The notes below the pieces were generated by a model that saw nothing but the letters and a program-made list of their open reading frames with translations, had not been told where the DNA came from and did no database searches. A stretch of DNA of 64,000 nucleotides from Epichloe hybrida (taxonomy: Eukaryota; Ascomycota; Sordariomycetes; Hypocreales; Clavicipitaceae). The number at the start of each line of letters is the position of its first letter. Positions within the stretch are counted from its first letter, which is position 1. This document shows positions 35,001 through 47,100 of this stretch, one piece after another. The position numbers were made by a program, and so were the translations under genes. The DNA lies in NCBI GenBank assembly GCA_019022495.1, contig JAFEKR010000004.1, positions 310,001-374,000 on the forward strand. The letters are read 5' to 3'.

Positions 35001-36940
35001 GCCTAGAATAGCTCTAACATAGCACTTATATATTAGCTACCCTTACAAGCTAATATATGTGTATAAAAAGAGAAGGGTAGCTAGCATAGCCCTTATAAGC
35101 TACTTACTACTAATAGAGAGACCTATATAGTTAATATACCCTATAGCCTAGTAAAGTTTTACTTTATAGTAGTAAAGCCTTACTACAAAGACCTATGTAT
35201 TATAAAGAGACTAGAGTAGCAGGAGATAGAGCCTAATAACATAAAGGAAAAAGCAACTATATAACTAACTACTACTACTAAAAGAGATCCCCTAGTAGAA
35301 GAAAGCAAAAAGCTATAGGCACTAGCTAAGAGAAGATAAGGAAGACTAAGAAAGGCCCTTATAGTTTAATTTATAAGCGTAGAAGAGTCTGAAGAGAAGG
35401 CTTATAAAGCCTAGAAGGCCCTAAAGGGAAGCTGTTAAGTTAAAGATTCACTACCTTGCCCTAAAGGAATAAAAGTAAGGAAAAGAAAACCTTATAGCCC
35501 TAAGAAAAACATTAGCCTAATTTAGCTTTATATACTTATAAATAAAGATTAGGAGGAGGCCTTTATTTAAGAAGCTATAGCTAGAGGGATACTAAACATA
35601 GCATTTCTTATAGCAAAGAAAGAGACTAATTAGAACCTTACTCTTTAACTCCGCTAAGAAGGGAAGACTATAACCCTAGGAAAACCCTTTAAGTAATCTA
35701 ATTAAGCTAAGATTAACGCTTTACAAGCTTATAATGTGTTTAAATTTATTAAGTATAACCTAGCAAAGCACGGAGGTTATAGAATCTTTGATTCTTATAT
35801 AGTTAGAGAGATTAAAGGTAAAAGGACAGACTTACTATATAAAAATCCTGCCTTATTATATAAGGCTATAATGATAAAGAAAAGGAATTTATCCTAACGC
35901 AATTACTAATGATTTAACGAGCAAGCTAACGACTTATTATAGCTATTGCTCTATTATTAAGAAAAAGAGGTATTTACCTTTGGATTTGTGATATTATATA
36001 AGCTTATACTTAATCACATATGGTGCTAACGAGGCTAATTATTGTGAGATTACTAAAGCAAATTATATATCTCTTTCTAGAAAGGACTGTAATTGAATTA
36101 ATTAGACCTCTTTACGGGATCGCAGAGGCTAGAACCTACTAGTAGGTAATGTACTTCCATTACCATAGGGATAACCTTAATATAACGACCTTAACCTATG
36201 ATCCCTAATAGTAAAGCAAGACTATATAAAATAATAAGCCTAAGGAAGCTATATTGTAACTATATGTTAACTAGAAGCTTCCTGTAACTTATTAATTATA
36301 GCTTAATACTAAGAACCCTCTAGGGAAGATATTACATACCTTAATAAACGCCTTAAGTAGTAGATTAAGAATTAATAACATAGACTATAATATATTCCTT
36401 TAGTTCTTAAGGAGGTAAAGCTCTTTGTGTTTATAAATAGATTACTTGCTAATAACAAGGATCTGAGCTCACAGATTAGATACGTGATTGTAATTAGTAA
36501 TAAGATAATACAAGACAATAATACCTTTATTATAAAAGGTAACATTATTATATATAGCTTAACAAAGAGCAAGAGAGTTACTTATAGCGTGCTTACCTCT
36601 AAGTTATATAGCATAGTTTAAGGCGTAGATATTGCCTACGCGATTTCCATAACTTTACATTAGATTACGAATTAATTAAAGATGCCTTGAATTCCTATGA
36701 TTCTCTATACTAATTCTTTTTTATTATATGAATATCTTATGAAGCTAGGAACCACAAAGGAGAAGAGACTAATGATTAACATTATGGCTCTTTGTCAATC
36801 GTACGAAAGGCATAAGATTTACGAAGTCAGATGGATTAACGAAGTCAGATAGATTAACAGCAACGACAATCCGGCGGATGCAATGATAAAAGCATTGCCA
36901 AATTTATTACTTTCCTCTTTAATTAATTTAAACGAATTAA
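32080..36940 (+). pseudogene. R1 gag-pol remnant (gag, integrase, RT part, RNase H)
   Basis: Gag lies at about 32100-33500. The integrase zinc region is near 34215-34360 (HQLHYQLSYPSVQQL, then CYYYQIY in place of CxxC), and the core is near 34580-34700 (NASNNFAS, usually DAGxNFxS, with the Asp altered). An RPLYGIAEA box is near 36106-36132. RNase H with NNKDLSSQI, SKRVTYSV and YLMKLGTTKEKRLM segments runs to a DNPADAMIKALP box near 36870-36900. The order integrase-RT-RNase H fixes Ty1/copia. The segment that should hold the YxDD catalytic box was not found between the RPLYGIAEA box and the RNase H-proximal EASC...EPSRED segment. The RNase H part is still open from 36427 to 36621. Confidence 0.78.
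36818..36855 (+). repeat. 18-bp in-frame tandem duplication in R1 RNase H
   Basis: TTAACGAAGTCAGATRGA-type word present twice in tandem, turning a single RWIN segment into RWINEVRQIN before the DNPADA box. It is in frame, so it arose without regard to the already broken reading frame. Confidence 0.7.
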
Positions 36941-37155
36941 TGATTTATATTAAAGGATAGGTAAAGAGACCTACGATATTAAGGGACAGGAGCTTAGGCA
37001 AGGACTAACGGATTAATTCAATTAACTAATGCCACGATAGCTAATTAGAGTAGCGGATTCCTATTAAGGGATCTACTAGTGTATACTTTCCTTTAATTTG
37101 ATTTTTATTGTGTTTTTAAGCTCTTTAGCTACGAAGGAAAAAGAGAGACTACTAG

Positions 37156-37415
37156 TGTTAATTCCTTCGGATTTTCATTAGTTTAATTATAGCTAAAGAC
37201 TAGACTAATTGTGAGTCTAGCGTAATGCACGCGATATAATTAGCTACATTAATTCGCCACCCCCTCTTTTGCCTTACATACGGATTTCGCTTACTTTTCT
37301 AGTATCTAGACTTTCCCTCTCTTCTCTCTCTTTCCTAGCTAGCTAACTAACTATCATTAACTTCAATCATATGGGATTACTCTTATACCTGCGTAGGACC
37401 TTGGTGTAACCAACA
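37156..37415 (+). repeat. 3' LTR of R1
   Basis: 260 bp, TGTTAATTCCTTCGG to TGTAACCAACA, followed by the right target copy GTTTC. Confidence 0.92.
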
Positions 37416-37899
37416 GTTTCTATGCTTTTTCTATAATTTAGTCTAAAGAAAAAGATATATTAATAAAAGTGGGTCTAAAGTAAGTCCTTATAATTATACC
37501 TTTACTTACTAATAACCTTTATGCTTTTTCTATAATCTAGTCTTAGAAAAAGGAGGTATTAATAAAAATGGGTCTAAAGTGGGTCCTTATAATTATACCT
37601 CTACTTCCTAATAACTTTTATGCTTTTTTCTATAATCTAGTCTTAGAAAAAGAAGGTATTAATAAAAGTGGGTCTAAAGTGGGTCTTACTAATTATACCT
37701 TAACTTCCTAATAACCTTTATGCTTTTTCTATAATCTAGTCTTAGTCTTAAACTACTTAACAAACTTCCACACCGCTCTAAAGGTCCGGAATTGCCTCTA
37801 AAATACAAAACACATTAATATTTAAATTCCTCACCTCCGTTTACCCCCCCTTATAATATTATATTACAATAAAGCTAGTAGTAAGAGTGCAAATATACT

Positions 37900-39443
37900 A
37901 ATAGTAATTAACTTAGGAGAAAGGGGGCTAGTATAAAGCTACCACTACCTAAACGTAAGAATAGGATAGTTTAATGTTTAGAGTAGTAAGAATAACCTTA
38001 TAATAGACTAGATCTAATTTAAACACCTAGATAATATAAAATACTATAATAAAATCATAAGCCTTATCCCTAGTAATAAAGTTACTTAGGTATAGCGTAT
38101 TACTAAAGCTATTACTAGATAGGTAGTGAACCACGCCTAAGCTAAAGTAAAGGTAATAAACTATAATAATAGTAATATTTACACTACTAAAAAAGCCCTT
38201 AAATAAGCCCTTAAAGAGGCTATTAAAGAAAGAACTAAAGGAAGTAACACTCTAACCTAAGTAAGTATTACTACTAGCCTAGCTTCTAAATAAATAAATA
38301 GCTTACCTCCCCCCCTCTAAATCCCTAGTAAATAAGACTAAGAGATTCTTATTAAAGGGAACACTATCTAGGAATTACTCTAGTCTAGGGGCATAGAAAA
38401 TATAGTAATAGTAGTAAACAAAGCTATAGGCTAGACTATAGTAATAGTAGCTAGAAGACTCCCTAGTAAGGATATAATTATTACCTTTAAAGAAAACGCT
38501 ACCTAATATAAAGAAGACTAAAAATAAATTACTAAAGCTTTTAGGCTAGAGGTAGCCCTTTACTATTATATACTTAGCATTATTATTAAAGAATTCCTAA
38601 CTAAACACACCTCCCTTAAGAACCTAGTAATAGAAATTAGAAAAGCTAATAAGGTAAATATAGTAAAGGTAATAGCAAGATAACCCTAGGGCAAAGGCAC
38701 CTAAAGAAGCACTCTAATACTAGGCCTAGCTAAAGTAAAAGATACTAATAAGATATACTAAGATAGTATAGTCTTTAAAGCAAAGCTTTTCTAAACCAAA
38801 CTATATAATAAGACCCTATAACCCTAATAGTACTATAATTACTTCTAAATAGGCTATATAGCTAAGTTCTATAAGGTAGCACTAAGGTATAGTAGGTATA
38901 AAGCTAGCTATCATAAGGATAGAGAGTCCTCCTACCTTATAAAAGACAAACAAATAAAGGAGAACTATATTTTATACTCTAGACTACACCTAGCCTAGTT
39001 AAGGGACTATCCTATTCTAAAAGAGAAGTAAAATACTACTAAGGTAAGATATCTTAAGCAGCCCTCTTGCTTTACTACTTACTCCCTAAGTAAAGGCTTA
39101 ACCACACCTTATAAGAGGCCTAGCATAGTAGTAAAACCTATTATTATAGTAAGTAAAAAGAGAGAACACCCTATAAATATAGAATAAAGCGCTAAATAAC
39201 TAAGATTAGGAAATATTAGATAGTACGCAGATCAACTTAGAGCTAGAACAGAGCTAGTATAAGATAGCAGTAACTAATAACCCCCCTAATTAACATAATA
39301 ATATTATAAGTCCTTTTCTAGAATATAAATAAGAAAAATAAACTAGTATATATAGCGCTCTATTACTAGACTAATATAGACGTAATTATAATCTAAGAAT
39401 AGGAACACATAAGAAACCCATAGCCCCTAGCACTAGGCCTTGC
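37900..39443 (+). pseudogene. L3 ORF1 (gag-like) remnant
   Basis: Decayed frame with long Lys/Glu/Asn-rich stretches, stops at Gln codons, and no clear zinc knuckle visible (Cys codons may have been lost). It corresponds to L1 21280-25413. Position upstream of the RT region and paralogy to L1 support ORF1; the function of nucleic-acid binding is inferred from the class only. Confidence 0.55.
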
Positions 39444-39634
39444 TGTGAGGCCCTACTCATAACACGGGTGCACCCCGCTAGCGCACCACGCTATAGGGCT
39501 AGGTCCACGTGACACTAGCAAGCTACTAGCTATAAGTTAGTAACTCACATATATAACACACTTAGACCTAGTAAGCTTTAGTTAATATATAAACGCCCTT
39601 ATATCTCTTACCTAGCTATCCCTTTATTTTTATA
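39444..39634 (+). repeat. 5' LTR of gypsy B
   Basis: 191 bp, TGTGAGGCCCTACTC to TTATTTTTATA; the end is TTGTTCTCACA in the less mutated copies, so the terminal CA has become TA. Confidence 0.92.
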
Positions 39635-40759
39635 ATTCTAAAGCTTCTCTTACTAGCTACCTAAGAGTAATATAAGGAGAAGAATAACCTAATTTACTAA
39701 AACTATACTATATATTACTTAGGATTAGCTAGATAATAGTAACACTATAGCTAGGGATATACTATATTCTATAACCTTATCTAAAGCCATACCCTTTACT
39801 ATAGTAGTAAAAGAGGTAGTAGTTAGGGAGTAAATTACCTAGCTTAAGTAACTTAAGGAATTATAGGATTAAGAAAAGAAGCTTACTAACTTAATATAAT
39901 CTTATAGAGAACTAGTAAAAAAGGGCTAAAAGGATAGTTTATCCTTAAGCTTTAGTAGCTAAGAAGTTAAGGTCTAAAATATTATAAAACTCTAATACCT
40001 TATAAACTTATAGAAGTATAAGATATAGCTTAATAACCTTAACTATACCTTTAAGGGGGCAAAGAAGAAGTATTACTAGGATAACTAAAAGATTCTCTTT
40101 ACACTTAACTATATATATATAAACTATTAGGCTATATAGGACTAATATATTAAAGAATAACTAGCTAATAGTTAGGATTATCCTAAGGATAACTAGGATA
40201 AGTTTTAAAACTAGACCCTTATACTACTTAAAGACTTTATAAGTTATAATATATAAATAGCTATATAGCTAGAAAACACAAAGCAAAAGGAGGGCTAGAG
40301 TCTTATTAAGTTTAGTATTTACTTAGATTCGCTAGAGAAACACCTAGAACACACTCTAGAAAAAACCTATGCTCTTATATTCTTTATAAAATTACTTCCT
40401 AACTTATAAGATTACATTAACTTACACGCAAATATCACTAGTCTAACATAAGAAGATATTATATAACTTACCTAGTAATTCTAGGAGGTAATGTTAAAGA
40501 ATAAGCAAAAGCTAAATAATTTAGAAAAGAAAGGGCTATATAAGGCAGCTTAATACTAAAGACATAACTCCCTATAAGGGTATTAGCTAAATAAGGACTA
40601 AAGAGATAAGGATAAGGATAAGGAAAAGACCTTAGCTACCTACCTAAATAATAATAAACTATAAGGAAAAAAATAGTGCTATAACTATAGTAATATATAG
40701 TATTTCTTCTATAATTATAATAAGCTAAGGAAAGACTAATAAAAAGGTTAGGAAAACTC

Positions 40760-42835
40760 CTAGAGGTAAAAGTAAAAGCCCTTACCTTTACCTTAGACAC
40801 TAGGGTACTAGTAGGACGCTAATTTTATATACTAGTTACTATCTATAGACATAAAGACATTAAAATAGTAGTGGATCTTAATAGTTATACTAAGATTAAT
40901 ATTATAAGCGCCTAATTTATATAGACTTATAAGCTTAATTAGGCTAAGGCTATAATACCTATCTTAAAGGTAGTAAGGGCTCTAATAGTCCCCTAATATA
41001 GTGTCTATAAGGTGCCTATTTTAATTAAAGATTTATAGGGTAAAGAGAAAGACCTTAAGTTACTATATATAGCTATTAATAAGGACCTAAGAGCAGAGGG
41101 AAGCCTTATATTAATTAGAATGCATACGCTTACAGAAGAACATATATATCTCTACTTATACTTATAAGAATAGTGGTTTAAAAAGAGAAAGGTAGCCTTT
41201 TTACTACTAACTCCCTATAAGTTTATAAAGGTAATACATAATAAGATAATTATATATGCTATTATAAGCGTAATAGAAAATAAGTTTATCTCTCTTAAAG
41301 ATAAAGAGAAAGTAAAAGTATATAGAACTATTAAAGATATCCTAGAGGAACTATATAAATTTAAAGATATATTTATATTAGATAAGGTAAGGAGCCTCCT
41401 ATTAAAGAAGTTAACTAACCACGTAATTAATCTTATACTAGGAGCTATACTCTTATATAGACTGATTTATTCTCTCTCCTAAAGTAAACTTAGGGAGCTC
41501 TAGGAATATATTAATAATAACCTAAAGAAAGGCTAGATAAGACCCTTAAAGAGCCTAGTAGGCGCGCCTATCCTATTTATACTAAAGAAGGATAGAACGC
41601 TATAGCTATGTGTTAACTATTAAGGGCTTAATAAGGTAATATAAAAGAATTACTATACTCTCCCCTTAATTTTAGAGATTCTTAATTAATACTAAGAGGC
41701 TTATTTCTTTTCTAAGATTAATATTAAGGATATATACTACTAAATTCATATTAAAAAAAGTAATAAATAGAAGATAGCTTTTTATATATATTATAGGCAC
41801 TATAAGTACCTTATAATACCTTTTAGGTTAATAAATACCCTAGCTACTTTCTAGAGTTATATTTATAAGGCGCTATATAAGCTAGTTAATACTATTTATA
41901 TAGTGTATTTAGATAATATCCTAATCTTCTCTAAGATAAAGGAGAAGTATACTAAATATATTAAGTAGGTTCTTAAATATATAAGGTTAGCGAAGTTATA
42001 TATAAAACCCTCTAAGTGCTTTTTCTATAAAGAATTAGTAAAATTCCTAGGATTTATTCTCTTTATTAATAGGATATTAATAGATACTTACTAGGTTAAT
42101 ATAATTAGAGAATAGAAGGAGCTAATAAGTTTTAAGGATATATAGTTATTCCTTAGGTTCTATAACTTCTATTAATAGTTTATCTATAAATACTCTAGGA
42201 TTATAGCACCTCTTTATATGCTAATAAAGGGTAGTTAAAATAGTATCTAGACTAGGAGGTTTATATTTAGAGAAAAGGAGTAGTTAGTGTTTAACTAGCT
42301 AAAAGATACCTTTTAGTAAGCGCCTTTACTCTAATACTATAACCTAAGTTAAGCAGTGTGTATTAAGATAAATACCTTAATTTTTATAATAGTAAGAATC
42401 CTATCTTAGTAGGATAATAAGGGCCGTTAGTATCTAGTAGCCTGTTAGTTAAGGAAGTTTATAAACACTAAATATAACTATAGTATAGCTAATTAAGAGT
42501 TACTTACTATAGTAAAGTTATTTAAACACTAGTAATATTATATTAAAGGCGTAGAGACACCTATAGAGGTCCTATTAGACTATTATAACCTATAAACCTT
42601 TATCTATAGAGGTCCTATTAGACTATTATAACCTATAAACCTTTATAAGGTAGTAGAAGCTAAATAAAAGATAAGTATAATAGTGTATATTTCTCTGCCC
42701 TTTCTATTTTATAATTAAGCATAGACTAGGGAAAAGTAACCCTACAAACGCACTATTAAGAAAGTCTAATTATAAGGGTAAACTTATGTTAAATAGGGCG
42801 CTCCTACTAGAGCTTTAAAGGAAGATAGTAAATAT
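40760..42835 (+). pseudogene. Gypsy B protease, RT and RNase H remnant
   Basis: Protease-like region 40760-40960. The RT from about 41400 shows GAPILFILKKD, CVNYQGLN, a KINIKDIYYQI segment (usual KxDLxxAYxxI), and the active box YLDN at 41908-41919, with the second Asp of YLDD turned to Asn. CFFYKELVKFLGFI follows near 42018-42060. RNase H of the Ty3 type follows (FIIVRILSQQ, YSIANQELL near 42470-42500). Stops fall at Gln codons. A 43-bp tandem duplication at about 42561-42646 shifts the frame. The integrase part lies beyond copia B, at 50840 onward. Confidence 0.85.
42561..42646 (+). repeat. 43-bp tandem duplication in gypsy B
   Basis: CTATAGAGGTCCTATTAGAC and the rest of a 43-bp unit occur twice in a row and are identical, so the duplication is younger than most RIP changes. 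The length is not a multiple of three, which adds a frameshift. Confidence 0.9.
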
Positions 42836-42840
42836 CTTTA

Positions 42841-43855
42841 TGTTAAAAATAAGACCTATTTTTAGCCCTTTTCTAGTTAAAGAACCTTCTTATTACTAGC
42901 TTGCTTTGCAAGTCTAACAGCTGCACTGCAGCTGTCAACGGTCGCGAGGGCAGCTGTCAATGACTGCGTCGCAGCTGTTAACAGCTGCGACCGACCGTGT
43001 GGATGACTAATTAGTCAATTACGTTGTGGCTGCAAGTGTGGCCATAACTACGCTACTAGTAATTAGGTAAGCTAGGGTGACGTAAGCTAGGGTGACGTAA
43101 GCAGGTTACCCTACACATAACTTACCCTATAGCTATCTTTGACAACGATTTTCTCTTTATCCAGAGGTCGTACAAAAGTTTCATATATAGCAAATTGAAG
43201 CTTAAAGATAGGGCTTTCTCTTTATGCAAGGTTATTTTTTGGACCAAAAGTTAGTGCATACGGGTTGCTAGCTAGTATGGTGGTGAGTCGATTTTTTGGT
43301 TTTTGCATACAAATGATTTTACGGAAAATCAAAAGTGGCCCGTAAGATAGCCAAACGGAGTGTGGGCCACGTTATCAGGCAACGGGCTGGCCTAATTAGG
43401 TATAGTGAAATAAAATTTAATATTAATCCATAAATTCTAATTCGCTAGAACTTACTAAAGGATTTTAAAACACTTTACATTATACCTAATTCGGGGTGGC
43501 TCACTGCCTGATAACGTGGCCCACACTCCGTTTGGCCATCTTAAGACCCCGTTGGCGGCCCGGATCCACCGATACGGTTGGTAAGTCTATGAGAGGAAGA
43601 AGATCTTTTTAACTAGCTAGATAGCTAGTCCTCTTAACTAACAACAGCCGCATTACCCGTACAACGTATCTATTCTATTGCTCTATAAGATATCATAAAA
43701 GTGATCTAAATTGAATTCTATTAGTTAATAACTGCCATAACCTTCCGTTACGTTGCGTTGATTGATTTAACGTTACAGCCCTATTAGTCCCTAACCATAG
43801 AGCTTGCACCCGTATAGCTATTGCTAGCTAGTAACTAGCTCCCTACATTTTAATA
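42841..43855 (+). repeat. 5' LTR of copia B with nested MITE
   Basis: TGTTAAAAATAAGACC to CATTTTAATA. Many CpA and TpG steps are kept here (CAGCTGTCAACGGTCG region near 42930) that are changed to TpA in the 3' LTR of the same element, so the two LTRs were mutated to different degrees. Confidence 0.93.
43345..43541. mobile_element. 197-bp MITE (Tc1/mariner type) in the copia B 5' LTR
   Basis: Inverted ends AGATRGCCAAACGGAGTGTG continuing to about 37 bp with one mismatch, flanked by TA at 43343-43344 and 43542-43543. The uninterrupted LTR reads CGTAAGACCCC in the other copies (near 11890 and 49788). No coding capacity. TA target and inverted ends suggest mobilisation by a Tc1/mariner transposase; the ends do not match the 16237-18351 element. 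Nearly free of RIP. Confidence 0.93.
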
Positions 43856-43873
43856 GGTTATGAGCCTGGCTCT
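43856..43873 (+). other. Candidate primer-binding site of copia B
   Basis: GGTTATGAGCCTGGCTC follows the 5' LTR at once, the position of a primer-binding site. It resembles the TGGTTATGAGCC type used by other copia elements; the tRNA was not identified. Confidence 0.5.
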
Positions 43874-43906
43874 ATCACTATAGATTCCTTTTAGGTCACT
43901 TTGTGT

Positions 43907-44110
43907 ATAATTACAGAAGACTTCCCTTCTATAAAAAGGAATCAATTGTGGCTACAGAAGACTTCCCTTCTATAAAAAAGGAAGGATCCGCGAGATAGAA
44001 GCTTTTTCCCTTCTATAAAAAGGAATAAATTTCAAATACAGAAGACTTCCCTTCTATAAAAAAGGAAGGACCCGCGAGATAGAAGCTTTTCCCTTCTATA
44101 AAAAGGAAAA
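43907..44110 (+). repeat. Repeat block in the copia B leader with five CCCTTCTATAAAAA units
   Basis: CCCTTCTATAAAAAGG occurs five times (near 43924, 43965, 44008, 44049, 44091). Two tandem units of about 80 bp (ACAGAAGACTTCCC ... GCGAGATAGAAGC) make up most of it. Each CTTCC...GGAAG pair can form a small hairpin and each has a TATAAAA word. It lies between the primer-binding site and gag, in the untranslated leader. Confidence 0.85.
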
Positions 44111-44111
44111 T

Positions 44112-47100
44112 AAATACTAAAGGAAAGGGAAAGGGACCTGTAATCCCTGACCCTAGTGCGCAAGAAGTTCTAAATAACTAGCTAAAAGAGCAGGCTATTA
44201 AGCAACAAGCAACTATAGACTAGTTATTAGAGAAGCTAGAAAGCCTATCTATAACTGTAAATAGTCGTATGGAGGGTGTGGAATCTAATAAGCCCGCTAG
44301 TTAGTAGCAAGATTAGCAGCCTGTTCAAGAAAATCAAGCTGAATCTAGCTTTGTACAAGCAACCTTTAATAATTCAATTATTAAGGAATTCAATAAAAGG
44401 GTTTATAGTTTTCCAGAGACTGCTAGGCTTAAAGGAGCTGAAAATTTCGAACAATAGAAACAAGCCCTAACTATCTAATTTAGAGCTTTAGGCATGCCTA
44501 ATTTTCTAGATAATCCGGAGAGTTCTAGGGCGCTAAGGGATAGAGATTAAGCTATTATCCTTATGTTACTAAGGGATAGTTATACAGAAGGACCCTAAGC
44601 CGCTATAACTTGGCAAAAATCACCTAAAGAAGCCTATAATTTACTTGTAAGGCAATATTCACATAGCGTTGAAATCCAGAGGGGGTCCCTATATTTAGAA
44701 TTTCACAACCTGAATTTTCAAGAGTTTAAGAGGACTCTAGAGTCCTTTAATGCAGTCTTTAATAATCTACTAGCTAGATTATCGATTTCAGGGGTCCTGA
44801 TTGCTCTGATAGATTAGGTTAATCAATATCTTCAATCCCTAAAATTAACCTTCCCTCAGTGAGCTGAGAGGCAACGATTTAGCATGCGTACGAATAGGGC
44901 TATAGGGGCTCCCCTAGATGCCCTAAATCTTCAATTCTTAATAGCAGACCTTCTAGCAGAACAAAGGGATAAGTTATCTACAGTATCCAAAGCCCTGAAT
45001 TATAGGGCTAAAAACCTTGAAAAGGGTGCCAAAGAAAAAGAAAAGGCCCCTAAGGATCAGAAGAAGAAAGGAGGCTCTGAAGAAAATAAGGGCTCTTCTA
45101 ATTCTAATTCTTCTTCTAATAAGAAGAAGAAGAAGAAGCAAAAAGGTTAAAAATCAGATAAAAAGGATAATAAAGAGACCTCTAGAGAGGGATCTTTTAT
45201 GCTAGGAAATTACAACCTTTCTAACGGTGCTCTTAAACCATACAAGAAGCCTAGCCTTCATAAGACTAGTTATAAGAGCTCTAGTGATAGCAGCTCTAAT
45301 TCTAGCTCTAGTGAATCAGATGATGAAAATCAAGAAATTAAAACCTTAAATGGTTTTAATTATTATAGCAAAGACATGAAAAAGGCCCTATTATATAATA
45401 CAGGTTTAACTGTACATATTATTAATTCTAGGGAGGTCTTTAGGGATTATAGCCCCTATAAAAAGGGGGAATCTAACCCTATTATAACTAGTGGTAGCCC
45501 TATTTACGCTAAGGGTCACGGTAGTGCTGTTTTTGAGGTCCTATATCAGAAAAATCCAGCTAAATATAGGACCTTAGTGCTTAAAGATGCGCTATATTTT
45601 CCTCAGCTTAATGTTAATATAGTTAGTGGACTTACGCACTATATATCTAGTGGTTGCCTTATAAAAAACCTACTTTATCTTAAAGATAGGTCTCTTATTG
45701 TAACCTTAGATATAGAAAAACATAGTTTTTTCTTCCACGTTAAAAACCAATCTACGCCTAAGTTATCTAAAGGGCCCTGTAATAATTCGCATTATATCCG
45801 ACCTTTTACCTACGCCGCTTTTAAGGGTCATAGCTATCCGATTAGCTACCCTATAGAGGTTCAAATTCCCTCTAAAAAGCCGGATTAGGCTTCTGATTTA
45901 GACGAAATTAACGAAAATGATGATGATATTAAAGAAATCATACGGGATGATTTAGAGGAATTAGTCCCTTTTTCTTCGCCTATAGCCCTAGGTTAGGTCC
46001 CTTATAAATCTAAGGAAATAGATTTAGGGGTGTTAGAGGGCCCTAGTGGAGGAAAAGGGTCCCTAATACCTCTCCAAGAGGCCTGTGGTTCTCAAGGGGC
46101 CTAGCAAGGGACTAGTAAAAAGGGCCCTAGTCTAGATCCTAATTCAGACCCTAAGGATCTTTAATATTAACGGTTGTTAGAACTAGCTAGCCTATGGCAT
46201 GTACGATTAGGGCACCTAGGTCTTCCTTTGCTAAAGAAAACTAGCCTTATAACTAAAGGAATCCCTAATTTTTCTAAAATTAAGGATAAGGATTTTAGAT
46301 GTATTGCTTGTGATTAATCTAAGGCAGTTAGAAGACCTAGGAAATTAGCTATCCCTAACCCCCTAAGAGCTCTAGATCGAATAGAGGGGGATACGCTAAA
46401 AATCAGCCCTACGCCGTATAATAAGCAGTTAATTTGCTTATTTCTAGTTAATCAAAAGACTAGATATAAGTGGGTTATCTTATTACCTAATAAGGAAGGC
46501 CTAACTGTTTATAAGGCTATTAAAGGCTTCTTCAGAGGGCTTAAAAATCAACTAGGTCAATATCCTAGGCACCTTCACTTTAATAGGGGCCAGGAAATCG
46601 ATTCTAGTTGTCAAGCTTAGTTGAATTCTAAAGGGATTAAATTTATAACTTCTAGTCCCTATATCCATGAGCAAAATGGATTAGCAGAACGTTTAATTCG
46701 TACTATTCTAGATCAATTAAGGGCTACTATCTAGTGGGCAAAATTACCGTTATTTTTATAGTGTTTTGTATTACCTGCAGTTATTAACCTAGTTAATATA
46801 ACTACTAATACCACTAAGGATAAAAGCCCTAAACAGCTGCTATCTAGGGAGCTAAATCAGCCTTATATAACTAATATTAGCAGTATTAGAGCTATAGGAT
46901 CTCACTATAAGATTCTAATCCCCCTGGAAAAACAACCTAAAGCCTAGAAGTTAGTAGCTAGGACTATCCCTAGAAGGCTTTTAGCTACACTAGGTTCTAA
47001 TACCTACCTAGTGTATATCCCCTCTAAAAGGCTAGTTACAAAGACTAGCTTTATTAAGATTATAGAACCTATAGGCCCTGTTTCTAAAGGCTTACCTAGG

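Larger units (their letters stand above)
27204..37415 (+). mobile_element. R1: Ty1/copia retrotransposon inserted in X2
   Basis: LTRs of 260 bp at 27204-27463 and 37156-37415, both TGTTAATTCCTTCGG to TAAC(C/T)AACA. The target duplication GTTTC is at 27199-27203 and 37416-37420. Without the hAT-like X3 it is about 6.5 kb. A second copy, R2, starts at 62232. A purine-rich tract (GGAAAAAGAGAGAC) precedes the 3' LTR. RIP is strong in the middle and weaker in the last 800 bp. Confidence 0.92.

Noticed and set aside
36372..36572. Minus-strand 66-residue hydrophobic frame
   Set aside because: Antisense to the R1 RNase H remnant, which is the real former frame.
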